64,000 nt of DNA, taken from the NCBI RefSeq assembly GCF_001431725.1, contig NZ_CP013106.1, positions 2,294,001 through 2,358,000 of the forward strand, given 5' to 3'. Of this stretch, positions 27,487 to 36,250 are shown one piece after another. Under the pieces are notes generated by a model. It was not told where the DNA came from. It did not search any database and saw nothing but the letters and a program-made list of their open reading frames with translations. Each line of letters opens with the position of its first letter. Position 1 is the stretch's first letter. The translations under genes were made by a program, and so were the position numbers. Source of the stretch: Halomonas huangheensis. GTDB taxonomy: Bacteria > Pseudomonadota > Gammaproteobacteria > Pseudomonadales > Halomonadaceae.

Positions 27487-28380
27487 TCAGTCCTCTTCAG
27501 CAGCGTATTGCTGGAGCAACTCAACGAAGCCAGTACCATAGCGCGGATGACGACGACCGTAGGCCAGAATGGCTTCGAGATAACCCAACTGGTGACCACA
27601 GTCGAAGGTCTTGCCCTGCATCCGGTAGGCGTCGACCCCAGCTTCCTGACGCAATTGCTCAATAGCATCGGTCAACTGGATCTCATTGCCGGCGCCTGGC
27701 GCAGTTTCAGCCAGCATCGGGAAAATGCGCCCCGGCAAGACATAGCGACCGATTACCGATAGCGTCGAGGGAGCATCCTCTACCGCGGGCTTCTCGACGA
27801 CCCCGTTGAGTTCACAGGATTGACCCGGAGCCGGCTCATCACCTCGGGGAGCAACGATACCGTACTTGTGGACCAGTTCACGCGGCACTTCCTCAACCAT
27901 CAATTGGGCGCGACCGGTTTTCTCGTAGGCGCTGATCATGCCAGCGAGATCGTTGCGTGACAGTCCCTCGTCGTCGACCAGCACGTCGGGCAGCAATACC
28001 ACAAAGGGCTCTTCATCGCCCACCACCGGACGTGCACAGAGCACCGCATGGCCAAGGCCCAGCGGCTCAGGCTGACGGACACTGATGATATTGACATCGG
28101 CGGGGACTATGGCGCGCAGTTCCTCAAGCAACTCGGTCTTGCCCTTGGCCTCGAGGCTGGCTTCCAACTCAAAATGCTTGTCGAAGTGGTTCTCGATCGC
28201 GCTCTTGGTGCCATGTGTCACCAGAACGATATCCCGAATACCGGCGGCTACGGCTTCCTGGACAACGTACTGAATCACTGGCCGGTCAACGATCGTGATC
28301 ATTTCCTTCGGAATCGCCTTGGATGCCGGCAGACAGCGAGTACCGAAACCAGCGACGGGGAGGACGGCCTTGCGAATCAT
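27487..28380 (-). CDS. galU: UTP-glucose-1-phosphate uridylyltransferase
   Basis: Makes UDP-glucose from UTP and glucose-1-phosphate for envelope polysaccharide and lipid glycosylation. It is 297 aa, the usual GalU length. The nucleotide-binding motif GFGTRCLPASKAIPKEM is at about 11-27, and VVLLPDVLVDD, EKPAVEDAPS and IQLTDAI match the family. It is first in a two-gene operon with the UGDH-like gene, which begins 4 nt past its stop. Confidence 0.95.
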   Translation of the reverse strand: MIRKAVLPVAGFGTRCLPASKAIPKEMITIVDRPVIQYVVQEAVAAGIRDIVLVTHGTKSAIENHFDKHFELEASLEAKGKTELLEELRAIVPADVNIISVRQPEPLGLGHAVLCARPVVGDEEPFVVLLPDVLVDDEGLSRNDLAGMISAYEKTGRAQLMVEEVPRELVHKYGIVAPRGDEPAPGQSCELNGVVEKPAVEDAPSTLSVIGRYVLPGRIFPMLAETAPGAGNEIQLTDAIEQLRQEAGVDAYRMQGKTFDCGHQLGYLEAILAYGRRHPRYGTGFVELLQQYAAEED

Positions 28381-28690
28381 AGGATACTTCCCTTCCTTTC
28401 TGTCATTCAGTCGAATTTATGTCCATGCTCATCACCGTCATGGGAAACCGGGGATGGGAATGCGTAGAATAGCGCATCATACTGAACAAGTGCCCTGCAT
28501 CAGAAGCTGTCGGCTAGTGGAGACGGAGTTGTACGACATCTGTCGCGCTCATACTACACCTCAAGAGTTGCATCGACGCTTGCTGCGATGCCTACTCTCA
28601 TAGCTTTCTGTCACAGCTTTCTGTCACAGCTTTTTGCAACAGGGTATGTACCTCTACCCCGTGAATAAATGGGTAGCCCCGGAGACACAG
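28381..28690. other. Intergenic region between galU and ubiG
   Basis: 310 nt between divergent genes, expected to hold both promoters. It contains a 13-bp tandem repeat at 28602-28635. No gene or RNA is recognisable. Confidence 0.6.
28602..28635. repeat. 13-bp tandem repeat, about 2.5 copies
   Basis: AGCTTTCTGTCAC is repeated at 28602-28614 and 28615-28627 and partially from 28628. It lies 60-90 nt upstream of ubiG. Confidence 0.85.
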
Positions 28691-29416
28691 ATGACTGTAT
28701 CGAACATGCGTACTGACAACGTTGACCACAGCGAGATCGACAAGTTCTCTGCGTTAGCGGATCGCTGGTGGGATCGTGAAGGTGAGTTCAAACCACTCCA
28801 TGAGATCAACCCCCTGCGCCTCGACTTCATCGATGCCCGCGCCAACATTGCAGGCCGCAAGGTATTGGATGTGGGTTGTGGTGGCGGAATTCTGGCCGAA
28901 TCCATGGCCCATCGTGGCGCGAAAGTCACTGGTATTGATCTATCGGAAGCAGCTTTGGAGGCTGGTCGTCGTCATGCCGAAAGCCAGAGCATCGAGGTTG
29001 ATTATCGCCTGGTCAGTGTCGAGCAATTGGCCGAGGAAATGCCGCAGCAATTCGATGTCGTGACTTGCATGGAAATGCTTGAGCATGTCCCGAATCCCGA
29101 ATCGGTCATCAAGGCCTGTCTACGCCTGCTCAAACCCGGTGGCCACCTGATGCTGTCAACGATCAACCGCAACCCCAAAGCCTATGCATTGGCCATTCTG
29201 GGGGCTGAATACCTACTTGGTATGGTGCCGCGCGGCACTCATGATTATGCGCGCTTCATCCGCCCCTCGGAGCTGGCACTCTGGTGTCGCAATGCCGGGG
29301 CACGGGTATATGAGCAGAGTGGCCTGGTCTATAACCCACTGACTCGCCGTTTCCGCCTTGACAAGAAAGATGTCGCGGTCAACTACTTGATGCATACCCG
29401 CAGGGAGGTCGAATGA
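28691..29416 (+). CDS. ubiG: Ubiquinone biosynthesis O-methyltransferase
   Basis: SAM-dependent methyltransferase acting at two steps of ubiquinone synthesis. It is 241 aa from MTVSNMRTDN; GGAG lies 6 nt before this ATG, and the 19 upstream codons are discarded. The SAM motif VLDVGCGGGILAESMA is at about 56-71, with LVSVEQLA and CMEMLEHVPNP matching UbiG. FSALADRWWDREGEFKPLHE is the family N-terminal signature. It overlaps mupP (ATGA). Confidence 0.95.
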   Translation: MTVSNMRTDNVDHSEIDKFSALADRWWDREGEFKPLHEINPLRLDFIDARANIAGRKVLDVGCGGGILAESMAHRGAKVTGIDLSEAALEAGRRHAESQSIEVDYRLVSVEQLAEEMPQQFDVVTCMEMLEHVPNPESVIKACLRLLKPGGHLMLSTINRNPKAYALAILGAEYLLGMVPRGTHDYARFIRPSELALWCRNAGARVYEQSGLVYNPLTRRFRLDKKDVAVNYLMHTRREVE

Positions 29417-30096
29417 CGACACAGGCCTCGCCACGAGCACTGCTTTTCGATCTTGATGGAACACTGGTGGATACCGCGCCGGACCTGGCGAGGGCCACCA
29501 ACGCCCTGCGACAGCATCATGGTCTGACAGAGCTGTCCTACGCGCATATTCGCGCTCAGGTATCCAATGGTGGCAGCGCGCTGGTGAAACTGGCGCTGGG
29601 GCTGGAAGTTGATGACCCAGGCCACCAGCAGGCACGACAGTTTCTGCTCGACGCCTATGGCCAGTCTGTTGCCGCTGAAAGTCAGATCTTTGCCCCGCTG
29701 GAGCGACTGTTGGAACACTGGAGCCGCGAAGGACGTTGTTGGGGCATCGTGACCAACAAGCCCCGTATTTATGCAGAGCCGCTGGTGGCAGCTCTTGAAC
29801 TTACCCCCGAGGCCCTGTTGTGTGCCGATGACCTGCCGTTGCGCAAGCCACACCCGGAACCGCTATGGGAAGCGGCTCGACGGATGAACGTGACGGCTGA
29901 GGAGTGCTGGTATATCGGTGATCATGTCCGCGATATGGAAGCGGCACGTGCTGCCGGCATGGCTGCCATTGCAGTGGGTTACGGCTATATCGCCGAAAAT
30001 GATGATTATCGACAGTGGCCAGCCGATCAGTGGTTTGACAGTACTGAGGCACTGGTTGAGGCACTACTACCCTCTTCTTCTCGGATCACTGCCTGA
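29413..30096 (+). CDS. mupP: HAD phosphatase, probable N-acetylmuramic acid 6-phosphate phosphatase
   Basis: A HAD-superfamily phosphatase of 227 aa. The nucleophile motif is FDLDGTLVDT (about 12-21), Thr and Lys motifs are GIVTNKP and RKPHPEPLWEA, and the metal Asp lies in YIGDHVRDMEAA. It is usually annotated as phosphoglycolate phosphatase. In Pseudomonas the gene next to ubiG and the YciK-type SDR is MupP of the peptidoglycan-recycling bypass that feeds UDP-MurNAc. Here it overlaps ubiG by 4 nt and the yciK gene lies just downstream in the opposite orientation, so MupP is preferred. GGAGG lies 4 nt upstream of the ATG. Confidence 0.75.
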   Translation: MTTQASPRALLFDLDGTLVDTAPDLARATNALRQHHGLTELSYAHIRAQVSNGGSALVKLALGLEVDDPGHQQARQFLLDAYGQSVAAESQIFAPLERLLEHWSREGRCWGIVTNKPRIYAEPLVAALELTPEALLCADDLPLRKPHPEPLWEAARRMNVTAEECWYIGDHVRDMEAARAAGMAAIAVGYGYIAENDDYRQWPADQWFDSTEALVEALLPSSSRITA

Positions 30097-30124
30097 CAAT
30101 TGAGATTGAGAGAGTGATCCACCA

Positions 30125-30150
30125 GCGCCGGCAATGCCGGCGCAATCTTT
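30125..30150 (+). terminator. Terminator of ubiG-mupP
   Basis: GCGCCGGC, AAT, GCCGGCGC followed by AATCTTT, about 30 nt after the mupP stop. Confidence 0.75.
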
Positions 30151-30180
30151 ACTCAGGGCTATTCCAAGCTCTATTAACTC

Positions 30181-30262
30181 AAGCCCTGTGAACTCAAGCC
30201 CTATTTTGCCAAGCCCTGTGAACTCAAGCCCTATTTTGCCAAGCCCTGTGAACTCAAGCCCC
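30181..30262. repeat. 30-bp tandem repeat, about 2.7 copies
   Basis: Two exact 30-bp units (30181-30210 and 30211-30240) and a third partial copy to 30262. Each begins AAGCCCTGTGAACTCAAGCC and ends CTATTTTGCC. A degenerate copy precedes them. The array ends inside the last codons of yciK, so it borders or has extended that gene's 3' end. Confidence 0.9.
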
Positions 30263-31030
30263 ACTGGATGGCTTGGGAGGCTGAGCATCGAACTTTTCAC
30301 CACTGTGCCCCTGACTATCCGGGCCCATCAGCCATAGATAGGTTGGCATGATGTCTTCTGGAGTGCGCAACAACAAGGGATCCTCTCCCGGATAGGCCGA
30401 CTTGCGCATCGCGGTCCTGGTGCCACCCGGGTTCAACGAGTTGACTCGAACGGTGCCAAGGTGCTCCAGTTCATCGGCCAGTAGCTCGACAAAGCCTTCG
30501 GTAGCAAATTTCGACACCGAGTATGCCCCCCAGTAAGCACGGCCCTTGCGCCCTACGCTGGACGATGTGAATACCACCGAGGCATCCGCTGACTTCTCCA
30601 ATACCGGAATCAGCGCCTGAGTCATCCAGATCGGGCCATTGATATTGACCTGCATGACCTGTTCCCAGAGCTCAGGATTGTATTGCACGAATGGGGTGAT
30701 GCGGCCCAGCAGACTGGCGTTGTGCAGAATGCCATCGAGACGGCCGAACTCCTTGTCCAACGCCTCGGCCATGTCGTGATAGTCCTTGAGCGTGGCGCCC
30801 TCGAGATTGAGTGGAATGATCGCCGGTTTCGGCGCACCTTCCGCGAGGATCTCATCGTAGACCTTCTCGAGTTTGCTGGTCGTGCGACCGAGCAATACCA
30901 CCGTTGCTCCATGGCGAGCGAAACTCATCGCCGCAACCTTACCGATACCATCGCCAGCACCGGTCACCAGAATCACCCTGTCTCTGAGTAGATCCGGCGC
31001 GGCCTGATAGTCAATCCTGCAACTGCTCAT
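30254..31030 (-). CDS. yciK: Short-chain dehydrogenase, YciK type
   Basis: A classical SDR of 258 aa. The cofactor motif is TGAGDGIG (about 24-31), the structural LHNAS replaces NNAG, and the catalytic Ser and Tyr-Lys lie in FTSSSVGRKGRAYWGAYSVSK. GRLDGILHNAS and PGGTRTAMR match YciK, an SDR of unknown substrate. AGGAG lies 6 nt before the ATG. It follows cpoB by 14 nt and is the last gene of the ruv-tol-pal block. Its final residues fall in the 30-bp repeat array. Confidence 0.85.
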   Translation of the reverse strand: MSSCRIDYQAAPDLLRDRVILVTGAGDGIGKVAAMSFARHGATVVLLGRTTSKLEKVYDEILAEGAPKPAIIPLNLEGATLKDYHDMAEALDKEFGRLDGILHNASLLGRITPFVQYNPELWEQVMQVNINGPIWMTQALIPVLEKSADASVVFTSSSVGRKGRAYWGAYSVSKFATEGFVELLADELEHLGTVRVNSLNPGGTRTAMRKSAYPGEDPLLLRTPEDIMPTYLWLMGPDSQGHSGEKFDAQPPKPSSGA

Positions 31031-31044
31031 GCGCGCTCCTGATG

Positions 31045-31887
31045 TCAGGCGCCAGACTGGCGCAGATAGCCGTCAGCCAGTGCCGCGGCGTTACTGTCAG
31101 GATAGTCTTCCTTTACCGAGCGCAACAACGCCAAACCAGCATCCTCATCGCCATTGCGTGCTTTCAGGATACCCAATTTGTACATGGCATCCGGTACCTT
31201 GGAGCTGTCCGGAAAATCGCTGAGGACCTTCTCGAAGGCGGCTGTTGCCTCGCCTGGGGAGGACTGGGCAGTGTGTAGCTCACCCAGCCAATACCAGGCA
31301 TTGGCTGTCAGCGAGGTATCGGGATAACGCTCGACAAAAGCATCGAACTCACTGATGGCCTGGTCGAAGTCACGTGCCTGAACCTTGCTGAAGGCTGATT
31401 GGTAGGCATCACGCGCATCGCCACTGGCGCTGCTGGAGTTCCCGGAATCACCGCGAGAAGCGTTATCGCCACCACTGGAATTCTGTGAGCTGGAACCGGA
31501 TTCACGACTATCAGAATCACTATTCCCAGAGTCGTTATCACCAGAGCTGGCCGCAGGTGCACTGCGTGAAGGCTGCTCCGATAGCCGCGAGTCCAGATCC
31601 ATATACTGCTGACGACTCTGCTGCTTCAATTGCTCGAGCTGGTAACGTAATTCTTCCACCTGACCACGCAATTCGCGCAATTCCCGGGAATGACTTTCCA
31701 CCTGGTTGAACAACTGCAGGCTACCACCGGGCTGATTACTGGTGGCGGCTTGATCGTAGAATGAGTTGCCACCGACCACTGACTGCTGAGCCAGAGCATT
31801 ACCACTCAATGCCAATGCTGACACCATGACGGACAACGGGAGCACCAGGGCTCCCGCGCCGCACAGTCTCTTGAGACCGTGTTTCAT
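31045..31887 (-). CDS. cpoB: Cell division coordinator CpoB (YbgF), Tol-Pal associated
   Basis: A periplasmic protein that links the Tol machine to peptidoglycan synthesis at the septum. It is 280 aa with a signal peptide ending in GNALA. Residues about 50-105 form a trimerising coiled coil (VESHSRELRELRGQVEEL and following), then comes a Ser/Gly/Asn/Asp-rich linker (about 108-160), and then a C-terminal TPR domain (YQSAFSKVQARDFDQAISEF, NAWYWLGELHTAQ). The linker is unusually long and low-complexity. It lies 32 nt downstream of pal. Confidence 0.93.
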   Translation of the reverse strand: MKHGLKRLCGAGALVLPLSVMVSALALSGNALAQQSVVGGNSFYDQAATSNQPGGSLQLFNQVESHSRELRELRGQVEELRYQLEQLKQQSRQQYMDLDSRLSEQPSRSAPAASSGDNDSGNSDSDSRESGSSSQNSSGGDNASRGDSGNSSSASGDARDAYQSAFSKVQARDFDQAISEFDAFVERYPDTSLTANAWYWLGELHTAQSSPGEATAAFEKVLSDFPDSSKVPDAMYKLGILKARNGDEDAGLALLRSVKEDYPDSNAAALADGYLRQSGA

Positions 31888-31919
31888 CGATTACTCCCGT
31901 GTCGTGAGGGATCCGCCTA

Positions 31920-32456
31920 TCAGTAGGCGAATACCACGCGGCGGTTCTGGGCGAAGGAGTCTTCGTTGCTGCCCCGCGCTGCAGGACGCTCTTCACCGTA
32001 GCTGACTACCTCTACCTGAGACGGCGAAACACCGCGCAGGTTCAGATAGCGCTCGACAGCTCCGGCACGACGCTCGCCCAGAGCCAGGTTGTACTCACGA
32101 GTACCACGCTCGTCAGTATGCCCCTGAAGGACAACTTGAGCGTTGGGGTTATTGCTGAGGTAGGCAGCGTGCGAGTTGACCAGCGACTCGAACTCAGGAC
32201 GAATGCTGTCGCTGTCGTAGTCGAAGTAGATGGTACGACTCTGCGGAATTTGAGCACCGGCCATCTGACCTGCGCCGCTACCATTGACACCTGTTCCGCT
32301 CACCTGCCCAGTTCCGGCAGTACCAGTACCGGCGCCGCCGGCAGTGCCGGTGCCGTCCATACTACCATCCTGCGTGCCGCCAGTGCTGGAGCAACCCGCG
32401 AGTACCGCCAGGGAAGCAGCAGCGACCAGCGAACGGGCATAGGGCTTCAGAAACAT
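31920..32456 (-). CDS. pal: Peptidoglycan-associated lipoprotein
   Basis: An outer-membrane lipoprotein that anchors the outer membrane to peptidoglycan. It is 178 aa from MFLKPYARS, with AGGAG 7 nt upstream; about 30 upstream codons are discarded. The lipobox is LAVLAGC. A Gly/Thr/Ser linker follows, then an OmpA-like domain with [29 protein letters not shown] (the peptidoglycan-binding motif) and SYGEERP. It lies between tolB and cpoB. Confidence 0.96.
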   Translation of the reverse strand: MFLKPYARSLVAAASLAVLAGCSSTGGTQDGSMDGTGTAGGAGTGTAGTGQVSGTGVNGSGAGQMAGAQIPQSRTIYFDYDSDSIRPEFESLVNSHAAYLSNNPNAQVVLQGHTDERGTREYNLALGERRAGAVERYLNLRGVSPSQVEVVSYGEERPAARGSNEDSFAQNRRVVFAY

Positions 32457-32524
32457 CGTATGACTCCTTGCTTGATGTATCAAAGTCGATTCGTTAACCA
32501 GTTTATTATGGGTGAGCGAATCAA

Positions 32525-33865
32525 TCAGTTCAGAAATGGCGACCACGCAGGTTCACGTACGTCACCCTGTGCAGCGGGGAGTCGGAATTGAGCTCGCCCA
32601 TCTGCGGTTACTGCTCCCAACACGCCGGTATTACCCTGTTGAGTGGCAAAGATTACCATGGTGCCATTGGGCGCGACACTGGGCGATTCAGCCTGTTGTG
32701 CCTCGCTGATCTCAACCAGGCGCTGGCTGTTCAGATCCTGCTTGGCAACCTGATATCCGTTGTTGCCACGATGAATCAGGAACAGCGACTCTCCATCAGG
32801 TGAGAAACGCGCACGAGCGTTGTAATTGCCTGTATAAGTCACACGCTCGGCACTGCCGCCTGAGGCACTCATGCGATAGATCTGGGGGCCACCCGAACGG
32901 TCTGACGTGAAGACAATGCTCTGACCATCCGGTGACCATGCGGGCTCGGTTTCAATGCTGTTGCTGTTGGTCAGTCGCTGTACGTTACGCGAACCGATAT
33001 CCATGACATAGATTTCCGGCTGACCATCCTGTGACAGCGCCATGGCCAGACGACGTCCATCCGGGGACCAGGCCGGTGCGCTATTGAGGCCTTCGAACTC
33101 GGTCAGTTTGACACGCTGACCAGTGGCCAGATTCTGCACGTAGATCGAAGGACGCTCGGTCTCGAAGGACACATAGGCCAGTTTCTGACCATCCGGAGAC
33201 CAGTTCGGCGACATGATCGGCTCATCGGAGTTCAGAACCTGCTGACTGTTGCGGCCGTCGGCATCAGCCACATATAGCGCGTACTGAGTGTCATCACCCA
33301 CTCCCTGGGACGTGACGTAGGCGATACGTGTAGAGAAAGCACCCCGAATCCCGGTGATCTCCTCGAAGATCTGGTCAGCAATGTAGTGCCCTGTGGCCCG
33401 TGGGTTGGAGCCATTACCGGTGACGGTCTCACCGATCAGTCGTGACTCGCCATTGACGTCCAGCAACTCATACTGGATCTCCAACTGCCCACCGTTCTGC
33501 GTGACCTTGCCGACTACGAGATAACGTGTATCCAACGCCTTCCAGTCACCATAACGGACGTCATCACCACTGCTCGGTTGTTCAAACATGGCCGACCGTG
33601 GCAACGGCTCGAAATAACCACTGCGCTCGAGATCATCGGCAACGACCTGAGCAATATCTTCGGGCAGGTTACCGCCCTCACTGGCAAAAGGCACAACGGC
33701 AATCGGCGTTGCCTGCTCATTGCCCTGGGTAATATTGATGGTCAGATCGGCCTGCGCCGCTGTACCCGACAACATTGCCAACAGTGCCAGAACGGCAACG
33801 ACGCCCCCTCTGGCAGACTTCCTTGTGCCACTGGTTGCCCACCAACTCGCAAACAAGACTCTCAT
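32525..33865 (-). CDS. tolB: Tol-Pal system beta-propeller protein TolB
   Basis: A periplasmic protein that binds Pal. It is 446 aa, with a signal peptide ending in AAQA, an N-terminal alpha/beta domain (about 30-165) and a C-terminal six-bladed propeller with repeated [19 protein letters not shown] blades. Its start codon overlaps the tolA stop by one base. The first 25 residues before the hydrophobic core are long for a signal peptide, so a start a little further in cannot be excluded. Confidence 0.96.
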   Translation of the reverse strand: MRVLFASWWATSGTRKSARGGVVAVLALLAMLSGTAAQADLTINITQGNEQATPIAVVPFASEGGNLPEDIAQVVADDLERSGYFEPLPRSAMFEQPSSGDDVRYGDWKALDTRYLVVGKVTQNGGQLEIQYELLDVNGESRLIGETVTGNGSNPRATGHYIADQIFEEITGIRGAFSTRIAYVTSQGVGDDTQYALYVADADGRNSQQVLNSDEPIMSPNWSPDGQKLAYVSFETERPSIYVQNLATGQRVKLTEFEGLNSAPAWSPDGRRLAMALSQDGQPEIYVMDIGSRNVQRLTNSNSIETEPAWSPDGQSIVFTSDRSGGPQIYRMSASGGSAERVTYTGNYNARARFSPDGESLFLIHRGNNGYQVAKQDLNSQRLVEISEAQQAESPSVAPNGTMVIFATQQGNTGVLGAVTADGRAQFRLPAAQGDVREPAWSPFLN

Positions 33866-35079
33866 CAGCGAATGCCTCCTGGACTGAAGTTCAAACTGAA
33901 TTGACGATAATCACGCTGTATCCCGCTGGGCAGCTGCAACAGTTCCGAAAACGGACCAGCAGCTTCAACAGCATCGATAGCCGAATTATCAAAACCGCTA
34001 TTCCCACTGGACCGACTTACGGTCACGGTGAAAACCTCTCCCGACGGCCCCAAACGTACCTGTAGAGTTGCCGAGGTTCCATCACTCACATTAGGTGGAA
34101 TATTCCACGCTTGCTCAACCGCTGCCTTTACGGTCTGGATAAAACCATTGGCAGCCTCTTCTCCCTGGGCGGCATTTGAGACTGCATCAGTGTCACCTTC
34201 AATAATGCGTTGAAGTTCCCGCTCGGCTTCCTGCTGCGCCTGACGATCAGCTTCCTGCTGGGCCTTGCGTTCAGCTTCCTCGCGGGCCTGACGTTCGGCT
34301 TCTTCCTTGGCCTTGCGTTCAGCTTCCTCGCGGGCTTGACGTTCGGCTTCTTCCTCGGCCTTGCGCTCAGCTTCCTCGCGGGCCTGACGTTCGGCTTCTT
34401 CCTCGGCCTTGCGCTCAGCTTCCTCGCGGGCCTGACGTTCGGCTTCTTCCTCGGCCTTGCGCTCAGCTTCCTCGCGGGCCTGACGTTCGGCTTCTTCCTC
34501 GGCCTTGCGTTCAGCTTCCTCACGGGCTTGACGTTCGGCTTCAGCTTCCTCTCGAGCCTGACGCTCCGCCTCTCGTTGACGTTCTGCCTCTTGCTGCGCA
34601 GCCTGACGGCTCGCTTCCTCTTCAGCCTCCTGCTGACGCGCTGCTTCCGCTTCCGCCTGGCGGCGCTCCGCTTCGGCTTGAGCCTGCTCCGCTGCTTGCT
34701 GGCGTTCAGCTTCAGCCTGTTTCTCGGCTTCCGCCTGGCGCTGGGCTTCTTGCTCAGCGTCTTGCTCGGCTTGCTGGCGAGCCTGCTCTTCAGCCTGCTC
34801 TTGTGCCTGACGCTCCGCCTCCGCAGCTGCTGCTTCCTCCGCCGCACGCTCGGCGGCGCGAGTGCGAGCCTCTGCAGCTTGCTGTGCCTGGTCGGTCGTG
34901 GTCTCCGTGCTGATCAAAGTCGCCTGCACAATTGCGGTATTGGGGGTCTCCGGCTCAGAAGTCGGCCAGTCAATGACGCTGAGGATCAGCACCACTAGAT
35001 GCAGCCCAACCGCCAATACTGCAGGCAACGCATAGCCTTCGCCCGGCGCCTTGACACGACGACGCTGTCCTTTTGCCAT
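33865..35079 (-). CDS. tolA: Cell envelope integrity protein TolA
   Basis: The inner-membrane protein that reaches across the periplasm to Pal and TolB. It is 404 aa: one transmembrane helix near 15-40, a long charged helical domain II (about 55-290) built from Glu/Ala/Arg/Gln, and a C-terminal domain III ([40 protein letters not shown]). Domain II contains a near-perfect 16-residue repeat encoded by the 48-bp array at 34274. It lies 3 nt from tolR and overlaps tolB. Confidence 0.95.
   Translation of the reverse strand: MAKGQRRRVKAPGEGYALPAVLAVGLHLVVLILSVIDWPTSEPETPNTAIVQATLISTETTTDQAQQAAEARTRAAERAAEEAAAAEAERQAQEQAEEQARQQAEQDAEQEAQRQAEAEKQAEAERQQAAEQAQAEAERRQAEAEAARQQEAEEEASRQAAQQEAERQREAERQAREEAEAERQAREEAERKAEEEAERQAREEAERKAEEEAERQAREEAERKAEEEAERQAREEAERKAEEEAERQAREEAERKAKEEAERQAREEAERKAQQEADRQAQQEAERELQRIIEGDTDAVSNAAQGEEAANGFIQTVKAAVEQAWNIPPNVSDGTSATLQVRLGPSGEVFTVTVSRSSGNSGFDNSAIDAVEAAGPFSELLQLPSGIQRDYRQFSLNFSPGGIR
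34274..34540. repeat. 48-bp tandem repeat inside tolA, five copies plus a partial
   Basis: Units begin at 34274, 34322, 34370, 34418 and 34466, with a partial at 34514. Each encodes 16 residues of the [16 protein letters not shown] type. Copies differ by only a few synonymous or conservative changes, so the array is young and probably varies in copy number. Confidence 0.92.
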
Positions 35080-35082
35080 GTA

Positions 35083-35529
35083 TTACCCCTGACCGTCCGA
35101 GGGAGGAGGTTCGGAGATCAAGCCGACATTCTCAACACCGGCCACCTGCAGCGTGCTCATCAAGGTGACGATCTGTCCGTAGGCGACATTGCGGTCTCCC
35201 CTTACCATCACCGGCGTTCCTGGATTGCGCTCAAGAAGGATGATTACGCGATCGCTGATTTCCTCAAGACTGACCTGAGTCTCGTCACCGCCTAACGCAA
35301 TGAAGTACTGACCGTCACGATCCACCGAAACAATAATCGGATCCTTGTTCTCGGTGTCCTCGATGGGTTCGGAGGCAACCTGAGGTAAATCGACTTTCAC
35401 CCCTTGAGTGAGCATTGGCGCGGTGATCATGAAGATCACCAGCAACACCAGCATCACATCGATGAAGGGCACAACATTGATCTCGCCCATGGGCTTGCTT
35501 CGCCCACGACGATTGAAGGGTCCGAGCAT
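35083..35529 (-). CDS. tolR: Tol-Pal system protein TolR
   Basis: 148 aa, ExbD/TolR family. One N-terminal transmembrane helix carries the proton-path Asp in NVVPFIDVMLVLLVIFMIT (Asp at about 24). The periplasmic domain shows VMVRGDRNVAYGQIVTLMST and the C-terminal VGLISEP typical of TolR. It forms the proton-driven motor with TolQ. It is 13 nt from tolQ and 3 nt from tolA. Confidence 0.96.
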   Translation of the reverse strand: MLGPFNRRGRSKPMGEINVVPFIDVMLVLLVIFMITAPMLTQGVKVDLPQVASEPIEDTENKDPIIVSVDRDGQYFIALGGDETQVSLEEISDRVIILLERNPGTPVMVRGDRNVAYGQIVTLMSTLQVAGVENVGLISEPPPSDGQG

Positions 35530-35542
35530 CGATCGTCCTCCC

Positions 35543-36232
35543 TCAGTCGTTGCCGCTATCTGAACGGCCCTGCAGATTACGATGCAGGATCGAATGGAAT
35601 TCCTCAGCGAAATCCTCGTATTTGCCCAGCAGACGCGAGGATTCGGAAGACAGACGGTTATAGAAGATCACTGCAGGAATCGCCGCAAACAGCCCCATCG
35701 CGGTGGCGACAAGCGCCTCGGCGATCCATGGTGCCACCGTCGCCAATGTCGCCTGCTGCGCCATGGACAGCGACTGGAACGAGCCCATGATGCCCCATAC
35801 CGTGCCGAACAGGCCGATATATGGACTAGCAGAGGCCACCGTGGCGAGGAACACCAGGTGCAGGTTGAGGCGCTCTTCCTCACGCGACCAGGCCACTCGC
35901 ATGCTGCGTTGCACGCCATCCAGAATTGCCTGGGGGCTACGCGTCTTGGGCATCAGCCTGTTGAATTCGCGGAAACCGGCACGAAAGAGGTGCTCAGCAC
36001 CAAGAGTTTCCTGTTCCGCTGGCGTCTCACGGTAGAGCTCGTTAAGGTCGACTCCGGACCAGAAACGGTCCTCGAACTCTCGGTGAGCCTTGCGCGCCTT
36101 TCGCATCACGAAGCTGCGCTGGAAGACCACCACCCAGGAAAGAATGGAGGCAATCAGCAACAGCAACATCACCAGCTGGACCACGCCGCTGGCGTTCATG
36201 ATCAGATGTGGAATGGACATGGAATCGTTCAC
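35543..36232 (-). CDS. tolQ: Tol-Pal system protein TolQ
   Basis: 229 aa, ExbB/TolQ family proton-channel subunit with three transmembrane helices. The first is near 17-40, and the second and third flank the conserved GLFGTVWGIMGSFQSLS and PWIAEALVATAMGLFAAIPA. GTG start with GAGG upstream. It begins only 18 nt after ruvB, so the ybgC thioesterase gene usually found at this point is absent. Confidence 0.96.
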   Translation of the reverse strand: MNDSMSIPHLIMNASGVVQLVMLLLLIASILSWVVVFQRSFVMRKARKAHREFEDRFWSGVDLNELYRETPAEQETLGAEHLFRAGFREFNRLMPKTRSPQAILDGVQRSMRVAWSREEERLNLHLVFLATVASASPYIGLFGTVWGIMGSFQSLSMAQQATLATVAPWIAEALVATAMGLFAAIPAVIFYNRLSSESSRLLGKYEDFAEEFHSILHRNLQGRSDSGND

Positions 36233-36250
36233 GGGAATCCTCGTCTCGTG

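Noticed and set aside
30067..30303. A 78-codon minus-strand frame with GLEFTGLGKI repeats
   Set aside because: It is created by the 30-bp tandem repeat, which is divisible by three; there is no ribosome-binding site and it overlaps yciK.
34210..34998. A 262-codon plus-strand frame rich in Phe/Leu/Gly that looks like a membrane protein
   Set aside because: It is the exact antisense of the tolA Glu/Ala/Arg repeats and has no family resemblance; the repeat composition explains it.
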